Source: Tetragonia tetragonoides
Lineage: Eukaryota > Streptophyta > Magnoliopsida > Caryophyllales > Aizoaceae
DNA: 64,000 nt
NCBI GenBank assembly: GCA_038025085.1
Contig: CM076145.1
Span: forward strand, 49,083,206 to 49,147,205
Direction: 5' to 3'
The notes under the pieces were generated by a model. That model worked only from the letters and a program-made list of their open reading frames with translations, was not told the origin of the DNA and made no database searches. Every line of letters starts with the position of its first letter. The first letter of the stretch is position 1. Positions 42,555-53,800 of the stretch are shown one piece after another. The translations under genes and the position numbers were made by a program.

Positions 42555-42766
42555 TGTTCAAAGATAGCTCAGAAAAGGGGAGACTCAAAGTAGAAGTGAA
42601 AGTTTTAACTGATTCACTTGCTTTTTCTCAGTTGCGATTTCTCATTACAACATTGGCCTATTTATACGCAAGTGAGTATGACACTTACTATACAAGCATA
42701 GTAAAACCATATAATTGGTTAAATGTGAGTCATTCACATATTTATGGCATGTGGGAAATTACAACA
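42555..42766 (-). repeat. 3' LTR of the minus-strand copia element
   Basis: 212 bp, nearly identical to 48974-49184. The polypurine tract lies just right of it, at 42767-42775 on the plus strand. Confidence 0.92.
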
Positions 42767-42804
42767 CTCCCCCTTGAATGGATCACTAGTAGTAATTACA
42801 GGGG

Positions 42805-42985
42805 TATTAACTGCCTCATTAAAAACCTTGATTTGGAAAACCCAGTGGGATAAAAACAAAGCAAGGCAAAAGAGTACAACGTTTATTGTAATTCATTATA
42901 CGCGTATTGCCTCGTTAAAAACATTGTCAGGAAAAACCCAGTGGGATAAAAACCTGATCAAGGGAAAAAGAGTACAATGCTTGTA
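42805..42985 (-). repeat. Tandem ~100-bp duplication between pol and the 3' LTR
   Basis: Two copies of a segment containing cccagtgggataaaaac and agagtacaa, near 42815-42880 and 42910-42980. It lies downstream of RNase H inside the copia element. Confidence 0.75.
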
Positions 42986-43004
42986 AATGCTCCTCCTGAA
43001 TTTA

Positions 43005-46000
43005 GGATAAGTTACAACGACGACGCATCCCGATCCTTTGCACAAGTTCCTCAAACTTCTTGGGTGGCAAAGTTTTTGTGAACAAATCGGCAAGAGTTTC
43101 ACATGACTTGATTTGCTCAACGCTTATCGTTCCACTTGTCTCTAGATCATGGGTGGAGAAGAATTTTGGATCAATGTGCTTTGTTCTGTCTCCTTGGATG
43201 TAGCCATCCTTGATTTGAGTCACACATGCATTATTGTCTTCGTAGATTATAGTTGGGATGCCATTACTCGTTCTCAAACCGCTTTCCTTGAGTATGTGCT
43301 GGATCATAGATCTCAACCATACACACTCTCTTCCTGCTTCATAAAGAGCAATTAATTCGGCCTGATTTGATGAAGTGGCGGTTAAGGTTTGCTTGGTCGA
43401 TTTCCATGAGATTGCAGTACCGCCATAAATGAATATGTATCATGTCTGAGATTTAGCTTTGTCGGGATCTGACAGTTATCCTGCATCTGCATATCCAATA
43501 AGTGTAGGATCTGCACCTTTGGGATAAAATAATCCCAAGTTTACCGTTCCACGAAGGTAACGAAGTAGGTGCTTAATCTCATTCCAATGTCTCCTTGTTG
43601 GTGCATTACTGTATCTTGCTAAGAGATTCACCGAGAATGCAATATCTGGCCTTGTATTGTTGGATAGGTACATTAGAGCTCTGATTGCACTCAAATATGG
43701 CACGTTTGGTCTAAGAACGTCTTCATTCTCCTCTCGTGGTCGAAATGGATCATCTTTGGGGTTCAGAGAACGTATGACCATTGGAGAACGTAGTGGATGT
43801 GCTTTGTCCATGTAGAACTTTTTCAATACCTTCTCGGTGTAGTTTGATTGATGGACAAAAATTCCATCATTGAAATGTTCAATCTGCAAACCAAGGCAAA
43901 ACCTCGTTCTTCCTAAATCCTTCATCTCGAACTCTTTTATCAAGTATTGAGCTGTTCTTTCGATTTCATCAGGAGTTCCGATGATATTCAAATCATCAAC
44001 ATATACTGCTATGATTGCTAGTCCAGATTTAGATCTTTTGATGAAAACACATGGGGAGATTTGATCATTTTTTTAACCTTCCCTTAGAAGATATTCACTT
44101 AAACGGTTATACCACATCCGTCCTGACTGCTTTAGGCCATATAAAGATTTACTCAATTTTATTGAGTACAAATCATGATTTCTTGAAACATTGGCTTCAT
44201 GCAGTTTAAATCCTTCTGGGACTTTCATGTAAATATCAGTGTCAAGTGACCCATACAAATAAGCAGTCACAACATCCATTAGGCGCATTTGTAGTCCTTG
44301 ACAATTTGCCAGACTGATTAGAAATCTCAACGTTGTTGCATCAACAACTGGAGAGTAAGTTTCATCATAGTCAAGTCCTAGCTTTTGAGAAAAACCTTGA
44401 GCTACAAGTCTTGCCTTTTATCTTACAATTTCGTTTTTCTCATTTCTTTTTCGTACAAATACCCATTTGTATCCGACGGGTTTTACCCCCTTTGGGGTTT
44501 GGACTAATGGCCCAAAAACTTGTCGTTTTTCAAATGAGTTTAATTCTGTCTGCATTGCTTCTTTCCATTTTGGCCAATCACTTCGTCGATGACATTCATC
44601 GACTGATTTTGTTTTAATGTCATCCTCATTGATGACTATCTCTGAGGCAACTGTGTGTGCAAATACGTCGTCAATCTCAATGTCTTTTCTATTCCATTTC
44701 TTTCCATTATAAACATAGTTTATTGAGATCTCAAAATTGTCTATATTTCCATGCTCATTTAAGGTTTCAAGTGAGATTTCATTTTCATTTTTATTTTGAT
44801 TGATGATATTGCCTGTGCTCTGCATATGTTCATTTTCTTCCTTAGAAGATTGAACATCATTGACATTCACATTTTCCAAACTTTTTGATTTTCTTGGCTT
44901 CAAATCTTTTGAGCCAATTGGTCGACCACGCTTTCGCTTAATAGTAGGATCCTTTTCAAAGGGTTTATCAGAATTTCCCGTAGGAATCTCAATTCTTGCA
45001 GGAGCATTCATGGCTGGAATATGTGACTTTGTCACTTTCTTTATATCCGTAAATGCGTCAGGCAATTGATTTGCAACATTTTGCAAATGAACTATTTTCT
45101 GAACTTCATGTTCACACACATTTGAACGTGGGTCAAGATAAGATAATGTTGCCGCATTCCACGTTATTTCTGTCGTACTTGGGTTCGCCTTATCTTTTCC
45201 TCCCCCTAAGGTTGGGAATACTGACTCGTCAAAATGACAGTCAGCAAACCGTGCTGTGAACAAATCACCAGTCATCGGTTCTAAAAACTTAATAATTGAG
45301 GGGGTTTCAAAACCGATATATATTCCCAACCTTCTTTGCGGACCCATCTTAGTACGATTAGGTGGTTCTATTGGTACATAAACTGAACACCCAAATGTTT
45401 TCAGATGCACAATACTTGGCTCTTTCCCAGTTACCAATTGCATAGGGGAGAATTCATGATACGCAGTTGGCCTTAATCGTACTAATTCTGCTGCATGCAA
45501 TATAGCATGTCCCCAAACAGATGCTGGTAACTTTGATTTCACTAATAATGGCCTAGTTAATTATAACCGCTTTATTAAAGATTCAGCAAGCCCATTTTGG
45601 GTATGAACATGAGCAAATGGATGTTCCACCTCAATCCCGATAGACATACAATAGTCATTGAATGTTTGGGATGTAAATTCTCCTGCATTATCCAGCCTGA
45701 TCTTCTTTATCGAATGATCTGGAAATTGAGTTTTCAATCGAATTATTTGAACCAACAATTTGGCAAATGCGACATTTCTTGTCGATAATAAACTCACATG
45801 CGACCATCGTGTTGATGCATCTATTAATACCATGAAATATCGGAATGGTCCGCATGGCGGGTGAATTAGCCCGCAAATATCACCTTGGATTCTTTACAGG
45901 AATGCAGGAGACTCACTTCCAATTTTACTTTTGGAAGGTCGTAATTAATTTTCCAAGTGAACATGCAGTGCAAGGGAGTTCACCAAATCTTGGTACCCGG

Positions 46001-46537
46001 ACATTGTTTAGGGGGTGTCCGATTGAACTTTTAATTATTTTAATCATCATACTTGTGCCAGGATGACCTAAACGGTCATGCCACAGAGAGCATAATTTTT
46101 GGTTGTCCACCAATTGTTTGGACACCACATTAATTTCAATGGCATTAATGTACGTGTAGTACAGTCCTGAGGAGTACGCTGACAATTTCTCGTAAACAAC
46201 TTTCTTGCAAGTTTTAACCAAAGTAAGACACATGTACTCCTTATAATTTTCAGTCATGGTTTCCATGTGGTAACCATTTTGACGCATCTTTAAAACTTAA
46301 CAAGTTTCTTTGAGATTTACTCGAATATAGTGCGTCTTTTATCTCAGTTTTTGTCCCAATTGGGAGTACAACACACGCTTTTCCCAATCCTTCAATTAAT
46401 CTTGCAACACCGCCAATGGTGTTAACATTAGCCTTGACTGGTATCAAGTGAGTGAAGTAAACTTTGTTCCTCAGGATTGTGCGTGTTGCAGCACTATCAA
46501 TTAGACATTGTTCTCCAATTCCATTTCGGTAATCCAT
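43005..46537 (-). pseudogene. copia pol: protease, integrase, RT, RNase H, interrupted
   Basis: Pieces in order on the minus strand: protease-like with LIDSAATRTIL (46537-46250); integrase zinc-finger region with LWHDRLGHPG and CTACSLGK (46287-45925); integrase core (45833-45561: VLIDASTRWSHV, IRLDNAGEFTSQ); integrase C-terminus and linker (45542-44418: LKTFGCSVYVP, GYKWVFVRKRNEK); reverse transcriptase (44330-44073: MDVVTAYLYGSLDTDIYM, SLYGLKQSGRMWY; and 43991-43476); RNase H (43316-43005: IIYEDNNACVTQI, KHIDPKFF). Stops or frame changes separate each piece. Confidence 0.9.
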
Positions 46538-46708
46538 ATCTTCATTAGAAAATAAATATCAAATTAGAGATTAATTAAACACACTGATTTTATTTTGAGA
46601 TACAAAACTATTACATCTATTAACATTCTATGCTTCGTAAAGCATTTATTTAAGATAAATAACTCAAACACACATAGTTAAAAATACTACATTTTAATTA
46701 AGACAAGC

Positions 46709-47647
46709 TTATTTAATGTTTAGTTTGGCAAGGTCTTCCTCATTATTATCCATGAAATAATCAGAAATGTCAAGGGTTGGCGCATTCTGTGACGCCTGAT
46801 CCACAAAGTTGGCTTCAACAACTTTCCCTTTATTTTTCTGGGCAGTTTGATATAACTCCACCAAATGTTTGGCGGTGCGGCATTCTTTCGCGAAATGGCC
46901 TTTAATACCGCATTTAAAACATGTGACCTTTTGCTTCCCAGTTAGTCCACTTCCTTGGTGGTTTATTTGTTTGCCCTTTCTTTTAAACTGGCATCGTTGG
47001 CCTTTGCTCAAGCCTTTGCCTTGATATTTATTATTTTTTTGTTGACTCCCTTGATTGCCAATTTGGTTGGCATTTGCCTCTGGTACTGCACTAGTTCCAG
47101 CGGGCCTCATGTTATGATTTTGGAAGAGCAATTGATTATTCTGCTCACCCACCAATAGCACAGATATCAGATCAGAGTATTGCTGCTGAAGTGGCACATT
47201 AGAGGCGTGCATGGTGAAAAATGTCTTTTCAAGCATGGCATACTCAGTGACATTTTGCCCACATAACTTCATTGATGAAGTTATTCGTAATAGAGCAGAA
47301 TTATATTCGCTAACAGACTTGTAGTCTTGAAACCTCAGATTAGCCCATTGATACATGGCTTGTGGCAATAAAACTTGTTCTCTATGCCCATATCTCTCAT
47401 GGAGATTTTGCCACAATTCTTTTGGGTCTTCAACCATGAGGTATTCATTTTTCAAGTCCTCATGCAGGTGATGCTTTAAGAAAATAATGGCTCTAGCCTG
47501 ATCTTCTTTTGAGGCATTATTATCTTCTTCAATGGTTTTCCTAAGTCCATTAGCTTTCAAGTATGCAAGGACATCAACCTTCCATTTGTAGTAGTTCTTT
47601 TCAGGCACATCGAGGATTTCAAATTCCCTCTTAGCAATGCTTACCAT
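46709..47647 (-). CDS. copia gag, single open frame
   Basis: 312 residues from MVSIAKREFEILDVP to a stop at 46709. It has a UBN2-type gag domain (LWQNLHERYGHREQ) and a zinc knuckle CFKCGIKGHFAKEC (CX2CX4HX4C). Unlike pol, this frame is intact. An in-frame ATG lies six codons upstream at 47665, but the one at 47647 begins the conserved N-terminus. The protein would form the virus-like particle. The stop before protease means gag and pol are separate frames here, by decay or by design. Confidence 0.88.
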   Translation of the reverse strand: MVSIAKREFEILDVPEKNYYKWKVDVLAYLKANGLRKTIEEDNNASKEDQARAIIFLKHHLHEDLKNEYLMVEDPKELWQNLHERYGHREQVLLPQAMYQWANLRFQDYKSVSEYNSALLRITSSMKLCGQNVTEYAMLEKTFFTMHASNVPLQQQYSDLISVLLVGEQNNQLLFQNHNMRPAGTSAVPEANANQIGNQGSQQKNNKYQGKGLSKGQRCQFKRKGKQINHQGSGLTGKQKVTCFKCGIKGHFAKECRTAKHLVELYQTAQKNKGKVVEANFVDQASQNAPTLDISDYFMDNNEEDLAKLNIK

Positions 47648-47724
47648 TTTTATGATTAGAAACAAATTATTAAAGTTAATAAAAATTTAAGACACATTTT
47701 GTTATAAATAAATTATTGTGCATT

Positions 47725-47815
47725 TAGATATCACCACGGGAATGAAGCCGTAGTGGTCCGAGACTCCTGACGCTCAGTCAAAAGTCAGGGGTTCGAAAAC
47801 CCGTCGGTACAAAAT
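47725..47815 (+). other. tRNA-like sequence in the copia leader
   Basis: The word ggggttcgaaaaccc resembles a T-arm/box B, and gccgtagtggtccgagac resembles a D-arm/box A about 30 bp upstream. A stem cctgac...gtcagg lies between them. The pairing is imperfect, with no clear acceptor stem. It may be a SINE head or chance. Confidence 0.3.
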
Positions 47816-48417
47816 ATAAAATAAACAACAATTTTATTTTCTTGTTTATTGGCTAATCAATAAACATTTTCTTTGTTGCCTTATTAGAACCTGCAAAACG
47901 AATTTTAATTCCAACTAATAAAGCAGATAAACTTTTATCTGAAAAGATCTGCAGAACAAATATTAGTTGTCAAATATACTAGTAAATATTTGACGTAATA
48001 TGTCATTGGTACACAAAATATTAGTCCAATTTTCTTCCACAAGCATAATCTCATACAATGGGTTAGTAGTCCAAAAACAAATACGTAGTGATTTGTCCAT
48101 TTATCTCATGGTCAAACTTGCAAAAACAATTTCTTCATTCATTTAATGCTATGGGCCATACTTGTTTTTCTTTACTCAACCATCCACTCAACCTTATAAA
48201 TCATGTGCACATATTTACAATTTTCAACAATCTTACTGACACACTCTTCCTTCATTCACTATTTTATCAGTACCTTTTGTACTTTGCTCTTCTACTGTTG
48301 TTTTCAGTTCTGATTTTATTTGCAACTAAATTATCGCATTTTTTACTTGTTGGTCATTTGGATTTTGTGGGTTGGATAATGACTCAGATTTGGAGCCGCA
48401 CCGTATATGATGGCGGC

Positions 48418-48786
48418 TCACATTTTCGGGTTCTTTGGGGCAACGTGTGAGGTGATCTCGGCAGAGCCAATCTCGCCCTCTTCCTTTTCTCGTTTTCTTT
48501 TGTTGGACGGACCTGGATCTTGAGAACGGTCGAGCCTCGGCTCTACTGGGTTGTCGTTCAGGTTTATAAAAATAGGTTTATGAGGTGGCGGTTGTAGTTC
48601 ATTGGCTCGGGAGGCTTCTGCAGACGTCGACGTACTAGTCGACGTGAGATTTGGTTGTGGTTGGGGTATGATACTCGGGTAAGGGACGGTACCGAAAGAT
48701 ACGTGGTTTCGCTCAATAATGAGGTATACGGGTGAGTAGTAAATAACGGTTACGACAGTGTTGATCCCATTACTTTGGTGACTCAT
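48418..48786 (-). CDS. Extra ORF between 5' LTR and gag of the copia element
   Basis: 122 codons, ATG at 48786, in the sense direction of the retrotransposon and 0.8 kb ahead of gag. The protein is polar, with a Pro/Ser/Thr-rich middle (SIIPQPQPNLTSTSTSTSAE) and a basic-acidic tail (SNKRKREKEEGEIG) that could be a nuclear localisation signal. No family is recognised. This block is more GC-rich than the surrounding element, hinting at a captured host sequence. It might instead be a lineage-specific additional ORF, or a chance frame. Confidence 0.45.
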   Translation of the reverse strand: MSHQSNGINTVVTVIYYSPVYLIIERNHVSFGTVPYPSIIPQPQPNLTSTSTSTSAEASRANELQPPPHKPIFINLNDNPVEPRLDRSQDPGPSNKRKREKEEGEIGSAEITSHVAPKNPKM

Positions 48787-48973
48787 AGTGGTATCAAAAC
48801 TAACGCAAAACTATATGGCTAGATTATTTAATAATCTAGTTTTGAGTTTCTGATGTAGAGGATCCGAATTATATTCGGCAACTACAGAGCATAATACTTC
48901 AAAACTTAGAATATTTTGGAATGAGTTTGTATTTTACCTTTTGAAGTTTGGAGTTAGGTCGTGCTGATAACGT

Positions 48974-49184
48974 GTTAAAAAATAGCTCAGAAAAGGGGAG
49001 ACTCAAAGTATGAGTGAAAGCTTTAACTGATTCACTTGCTTTTTCTCAGTTGCGATTTCTCATTACAACATTGGCCTATTTATAGGCAAGTGAGTATGAC
49101 ACTTACTATACAAACATAGTAAAACCATATAATTGGTTAAATGTGAGTCATTCACATATTTATGGCATTTGAAAAATTACAACA
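48974..49184 (-). repeat. 5' LTR of the minus-strand copia element
   Basis: 211 bp. The bases just inside (48960-48973 on the plus strand, reading acgttatcagcacga on the minus strand) fit a common plant copia primer-binding context. Confidence 0.92.
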
Positions 49185-49598
49185 CTATGATAGTTTAAAA
49201 ATGACTGTTACTTTTATTCCTATCAGGGTCGCTATCATGTTGACTGTTGTACAACAAGGAGAACAAGGTGGTGCAATGACGAAAGCAGTGAAAATAGTCA
49301 TCAACTTTCCTACTCTGGTGTAATGTTTTGTTTTCCAATTGTAGCTCATCAAGTTTGATTTTTTGTGATGTTGGAACTTAAACCAAGCGACAAATCCAGC
49401 TACCTGACCGGGTTTATTTTGAGTCATCAACTCAACAATATGTCCAAGAGTCGCTGGCAAATTATGAAGTATATTTTTGCTCGTCACTACCATCAACTCT
49501 AGGACATGTATATACTCACGCGGTTCAGAATTTAATGCCTAAGGGCTAAGAGTGACGATCGCGACGCAAACTGGTAAGGTAAGGTCTTCAAACTAAGA
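49185..49598. other. Unrecognised sequence with a 103-codon minus frame
   Basis: A minus-strand frame runs 49496-49185 (PATLGHIVELMTQNKPGQVA). The composition looks protein-like, but I recognise no family and no splice context. It may be a gene fragment truncated by the copia insertion. Confidence 0.3.
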
Positions 49599-49984
49599 CC
49601 TTGTTTGGTTAGATGTAACTTGACTAAGGAACTTCAACTTTCTTTGAATTGGAGAAAGTTACATAGTTTTGTTCATTTTCTTCCATGGAAATTAAACTTC
49701 TATGGAAGTTGAACTTTTCTTAAAGTATGAGAAATTACTTACCTAAGGGGGTAAGGTAAGTCCAATTTCCCATGATAATTGACACAAAATATATTTTTAC
49801 CCCTTGAATTTAATAATAATTATGCATGTGGCTTGGGTAATATGTCATTTGCACCTACTTCCAAGGAAGTAAACTTTGTAAACCAAACAAAAATACTTCC
49901 ATGGATGTGCAACTTACATAGGAAGTTGAAGTTCCATGATTTTACAACTTTCTCGTGTAAGTTGAGACAAGTAAACCAAACAAG
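49599..49984. mobile_element. MITE-like inverted-repeat element
   Basis: Starts ccttgtttggtt and ends aaccaaacaag, an inverted pair about 380 bp apart. The interior is AT-rich with repeated ggaagt/aacttcc words and no coding capacity. No clear target duplication was found, so the superfamily is open. Confidence 0.5.
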
Positions 49985-50084
49985 TTTTTGCATGCAGGAC
50001 AAGTGTTATCCATAGCCTTGAAATATGCACCCTTGGTTCTGTATTTCTGTTACATAAACCGAGCCATGGAAACCAGCACATACC

Positions 50085-50255
50085 TCAGATTCCAACAGAG
50101 CTGTACAACTTTCCTGAAATTACTCATCGAAAATTTGGACAATCGAAGATCATTAAAACAGATCCGTGTGGCTTGGCACCACAAACTGTCAAAGAACTGG
50201 TCACTGGATGTACTCGTATACTAGGTCCATGGCACCTCAAACCAAATATAAAGGA
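50085..50255 (+). other. Possible gene fragment of unknown origin
   Basis: The plus strand reads open in the frame ELYNFPEITHRKFGQSKII, then DPCGLAPQTVKELVTGC, then ILGPWHLKPN. The composition is protein-like, but no start, stop or family is recognised. It ends about 75 bp before the duplicated SUGP1-type segment. Confidence 0.3.
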
Positions 50256-50328
50256 GGTGAGACAACGCTAATGTTAGAACATAAAATGCCCTTGGCGTGA
50301 TTCGAAGTTGCGCCCCACATTCAGGAAT

Positions 50329-50815
50329 CAAGAGATAAACAAAGGTAAATACCAGAGCATTTGGTCTGCGACGATATCCCAGCATCATTCGCTTCTTGAA
50401 CTGCTCGTAAATATCATCTTTAGGAGTTACCTCACCAGGTTGCTGCGCACCAACCCCTAAATGGTCTTTCTCTACATTACCTGCCATGATAGGGTCTGCA
50501 ATACATTCCTAGAGCTCCCTAGGCCCTCACCTGCAGGTTTAAGACCAAAGTGTTACTAAACCAAGACCTCACCCTGACCCTGTAAACAGGACTTCAAAAA
50601 CTATCAACGTTGTTTTACATTCTCGACTTCAAATGAAATGAGCCCATGAATAGTAAATCAATAACAATGGCAAGGCAGCTCTATAGCCACCCAACAATAG
50701 ACAAAAACAAGATGATGGCAATTGAAAGGTGAATTGCTTTATTTCCTACAATCCTACAACTCGAAAGAAAGGTTTTTACATCACATCGGACGGGACACTC
50801 TTAGGGGACATGTAA
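50329..50815 (-). pseudogene. Duplicated SUGP1-like exon and intron segment, frameshifted
   Basis: The segment matches 58194-58670 closely. It includes the penultimate coding exon of the SURP/G-patch gene (MAGNVEKDHLGVGAQQPGEV, then DDIYEQFKKRMMLGY), the flanking acceptor, and about 300 bp of upstream intron up to the satellite start. One base is missing near 50509-50512 relative to the gene copy, which breaks the frame between GEGLGSSR and the rest. No other exons accompany it, so it is a non-functional duplicate. Confidence 0.9.
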
Positions 50816-53800
50816 GCCATCGGGATCCGTTATTTGGTCCCTGACAAGTTTGTAAGGTGTTTTTACGGGACACCGATATAAGGAGCGGGACACGGAAAGC
50901 ATGGATAACGTCGAAGTTCGGGGATCCAGGTGAACCTCCCGGGACAGCGAGGAGCCAGGAGTGTCATGATAGACCCCACGGAAAAGTTTGGACAAAAATG
51001 ACACTCGGAACTCGGGAAGCCGAAAATCAAAGGTTTTTGGCTTCCGAGATGCCCCGGAACAAAGGTGTATATTTTCACACCACACCATACGGAACACCCT
51101 TAGGGGACATGGGAGGCCTTCAGAGTTCGTTATCTGGTCCCTAATAGGCTGATAAGGACGTTTTACTGGGACACTAATGTAAAGGCCAGAACACGGAAAT
51201 CATGGGTGATATCGAAGTTCGGAGATCCGGATGACCCTCCCTGGGCATAGACAATCCTCTGGGGTTATGATAGACCACTCGAAGAAGTTTGGGTAAAAAT
51301 GACACTCGGGCCCCGAGCAATCGAAAATCAAAGGCTAAATCCACGTTTTTTGGGCTTATGGGAGGCCCCGAAATGAAGGTGTATATTTTCACACCACATC
51401 GCACGAGACTCCTAGGGAAAATCGGGGGCCCTCTGGGTTCGTTATCTGGTCCCTGATAGGCTTGTAAGGGCGTTTTTACGGGACACCAATATAAGGGGCG
51501 GAACACCGAAAGCATAGATAACGTCGAAGTTCGGGGATCAGGATGACCCACCCGGGACAACAAGGAGTCAGGAGTGTCATGATAGACCCCCCGGTGAATT
51601 TTGGACAAAAATGACACTCGGGCCCCGAGAAGCCGAAAATGAAAGGCGATAATCCACGGTTTTTGCGCTTGCGAGAGGCTCCGGAACGAAGGTGTATATT
51701 TTCACACCACATCATACGGGACACCCCTAGGGGACATGGGAGGCCTCCGGGGTCCTTTATCTGGTCCTTGATAGGCTAGTAATGACGTTTTACCGGGACA
51801 CTAATGTAAGGGCCAAAACACGGAAGCATAGGTGATATCGAAGTTCAGGGATCCGGATGATCCTCTCGGGGCATAGACAATCCTTTGGGGTCATGATAGA
51901 CCACTTGGACAAATTTGGGCAAAATGACACTTTGGCCCTAGGCAACCGAAAATCAAAGGCTATAATCCACGTTTTTGGGGCTTTTGGGAGGCTCCGGAAT
52001 GAAGATGTATATTTTCACACCACATCACACGAGAAACTCCTATGGGACATCGGGGGCCTCGGGGTCTGTTATCTGGTCCCTAATAGGATTAGAAGGCCGT
52101 TTTTACGGGACACCAATGTAAGGGTGGAACACCAAAAGCATGGGTAACGTCAAAGTTCAGGGATACGGATGACCCACCCGGGACAGCGAGGAGTTAGGAG
52201 TGTCATGATAGACCCCCCGTAAAAGTTTGGACAAAAATAACCCTTGGGCCCTGGGAAGCCGAAAATCAAAGGCTTATATAATCCACAGTTTTTGGGCTTC
52301 CGAGAGACCCCGGAAATAAGGTGTATATTTTCACATCACATCATACAGGATACCCCTACGGGACATGGGAGGCCTGCAGGGTTCGTTATCTGGTCCCTGA
52401 TAGACTGGTAAGGACTTTTCCGGGACACTAATGTAACTATGTAAGGGCTAGAACACGGAAATCATGGGCGATATCGAAGTTTGGAGATCCGGATGACCCT
52501 CCAGGGGCACAGACAATCCTTTGGGGTCATGATAGATCACTCGTAAAAGTTTGGGTAAAAATGACACTCGGGTTTTGGTTAACCGAAAATTAAAGGATGT
52601 AATTCACGTTTTTTGGGCTTCTAGGAGGCCCTGGAATGAAGGTGTATATTTTCACACCACATCACACGACACACTCCTAGAGAATATTAGGGGCCCTCGG
52701 GGTACGTTATCTGGTCTCTGATGGGCTTGTAAGGGCGTTTTTACGGGACACCAATATAAGGGGCGGAACACGGAAAGCATGGGTAACGTCGAAGTTCGGG
52801 TATCAGGGTGACCCACCCGGAACAAACAGGAGTCACGAGTGTCATGATAAACCCCCCGGAGAAGTGTGGACAAAAATGGTACTCGAGCCCCAAAAAGCCG
52901 AAAATCAAAGACTATCCGCGGTTTTTGGGCTTACGAGAAGCCCGACAACAAAGGTGTATATTTTCACATCACATCATACGCGACACCCCTAGGGAACATG
53001 GGAGGCCTACTAGTCCGTTATCTGGTCCCTAATAGGTTGGTAAGGACGTTTTGCCGGGACACTAATGTAAGGGCCAAAACATGGAAATCATGGGTGATAT
53101 AGAAGTTCGGGGATCCTGATACCCCTCCCGGGGCACAGACAATCCTCTGGGGTCGTGATAGCCCACTTGGAGAAGTTTGGGGAAAAATGACACTCGGGCC
53201 CTAGGCAGCCGAAAATCAAAGGATATTAATCCACGTTTTTTGGGTTTTGGGAGGCCCCGGAATGAAGGTGTGTATTTTCACACCACGCCGCACGAGACAC
53301 TCGTAGGGGACATCGGGGGCCCTCGGGGTTTGTTATCTGGTCCCTGATAGGCTTGTAAATTGTAAGGGTGTTTTTACAGGCCACCAATGTAAGTGGCCGG
53401 ACACTGTAAGCATGGGTGGATATCGAAGTTCGGGGATCCGAATAACCCTCTTGACACACCGAGAAGTCAGGAGAGTCGTGATAGACCTCCCGGAGAAGTT
53501 TGGGCAAAAATGACAATAGCGCCCCGATAAGCCGAAAATGTAAGCTATAATCCACGTTTTCAGGGCTTTTGGGAGGCCTCGGTACGAAGGTGTATATTTT
53601 AACACCACATCGCATGGGTCACCCCTAGGAGACATGCGAGGCCATCGGGGTCCGTTATCTGGTCCTTGATAAACCACTCGGGAAGGGGCGGAACACCAAA
53701 AGCATTGGTGATATCGAAGTTCGGGGATCCGGATGACCCTCCCCGGGCACAGAAAATCCTGTAGGGTCATGATGGACCACCTGGAAAAGTTTGGGCAAAA

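Larger units (their letters stand above)
42555..49184 (-). mobile_element. Ty1/copia LTR retrotransposon, both LTRs, decayed
   Basis: A 6,630-bp element on the minus strand. LTRs of 211-212 bp lie at 48974-49184 (5') and 42555-42766 (3'); both start tgttgtaattt and end with ctgagctat followed by a short aaca-type terminus. Coding order is gag, protease, integrase, reverse transcriptase, RNase H, the Ty1/copia order. A purine-rich aagggggag adjoins the 3' LTR. The flanking pentamers (catat at 42550-42554, ctatg at 49185-49189) do not match, so no target duplication is seen. Several stops and frame changes show that the element is dead. Confidence 0.93.
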
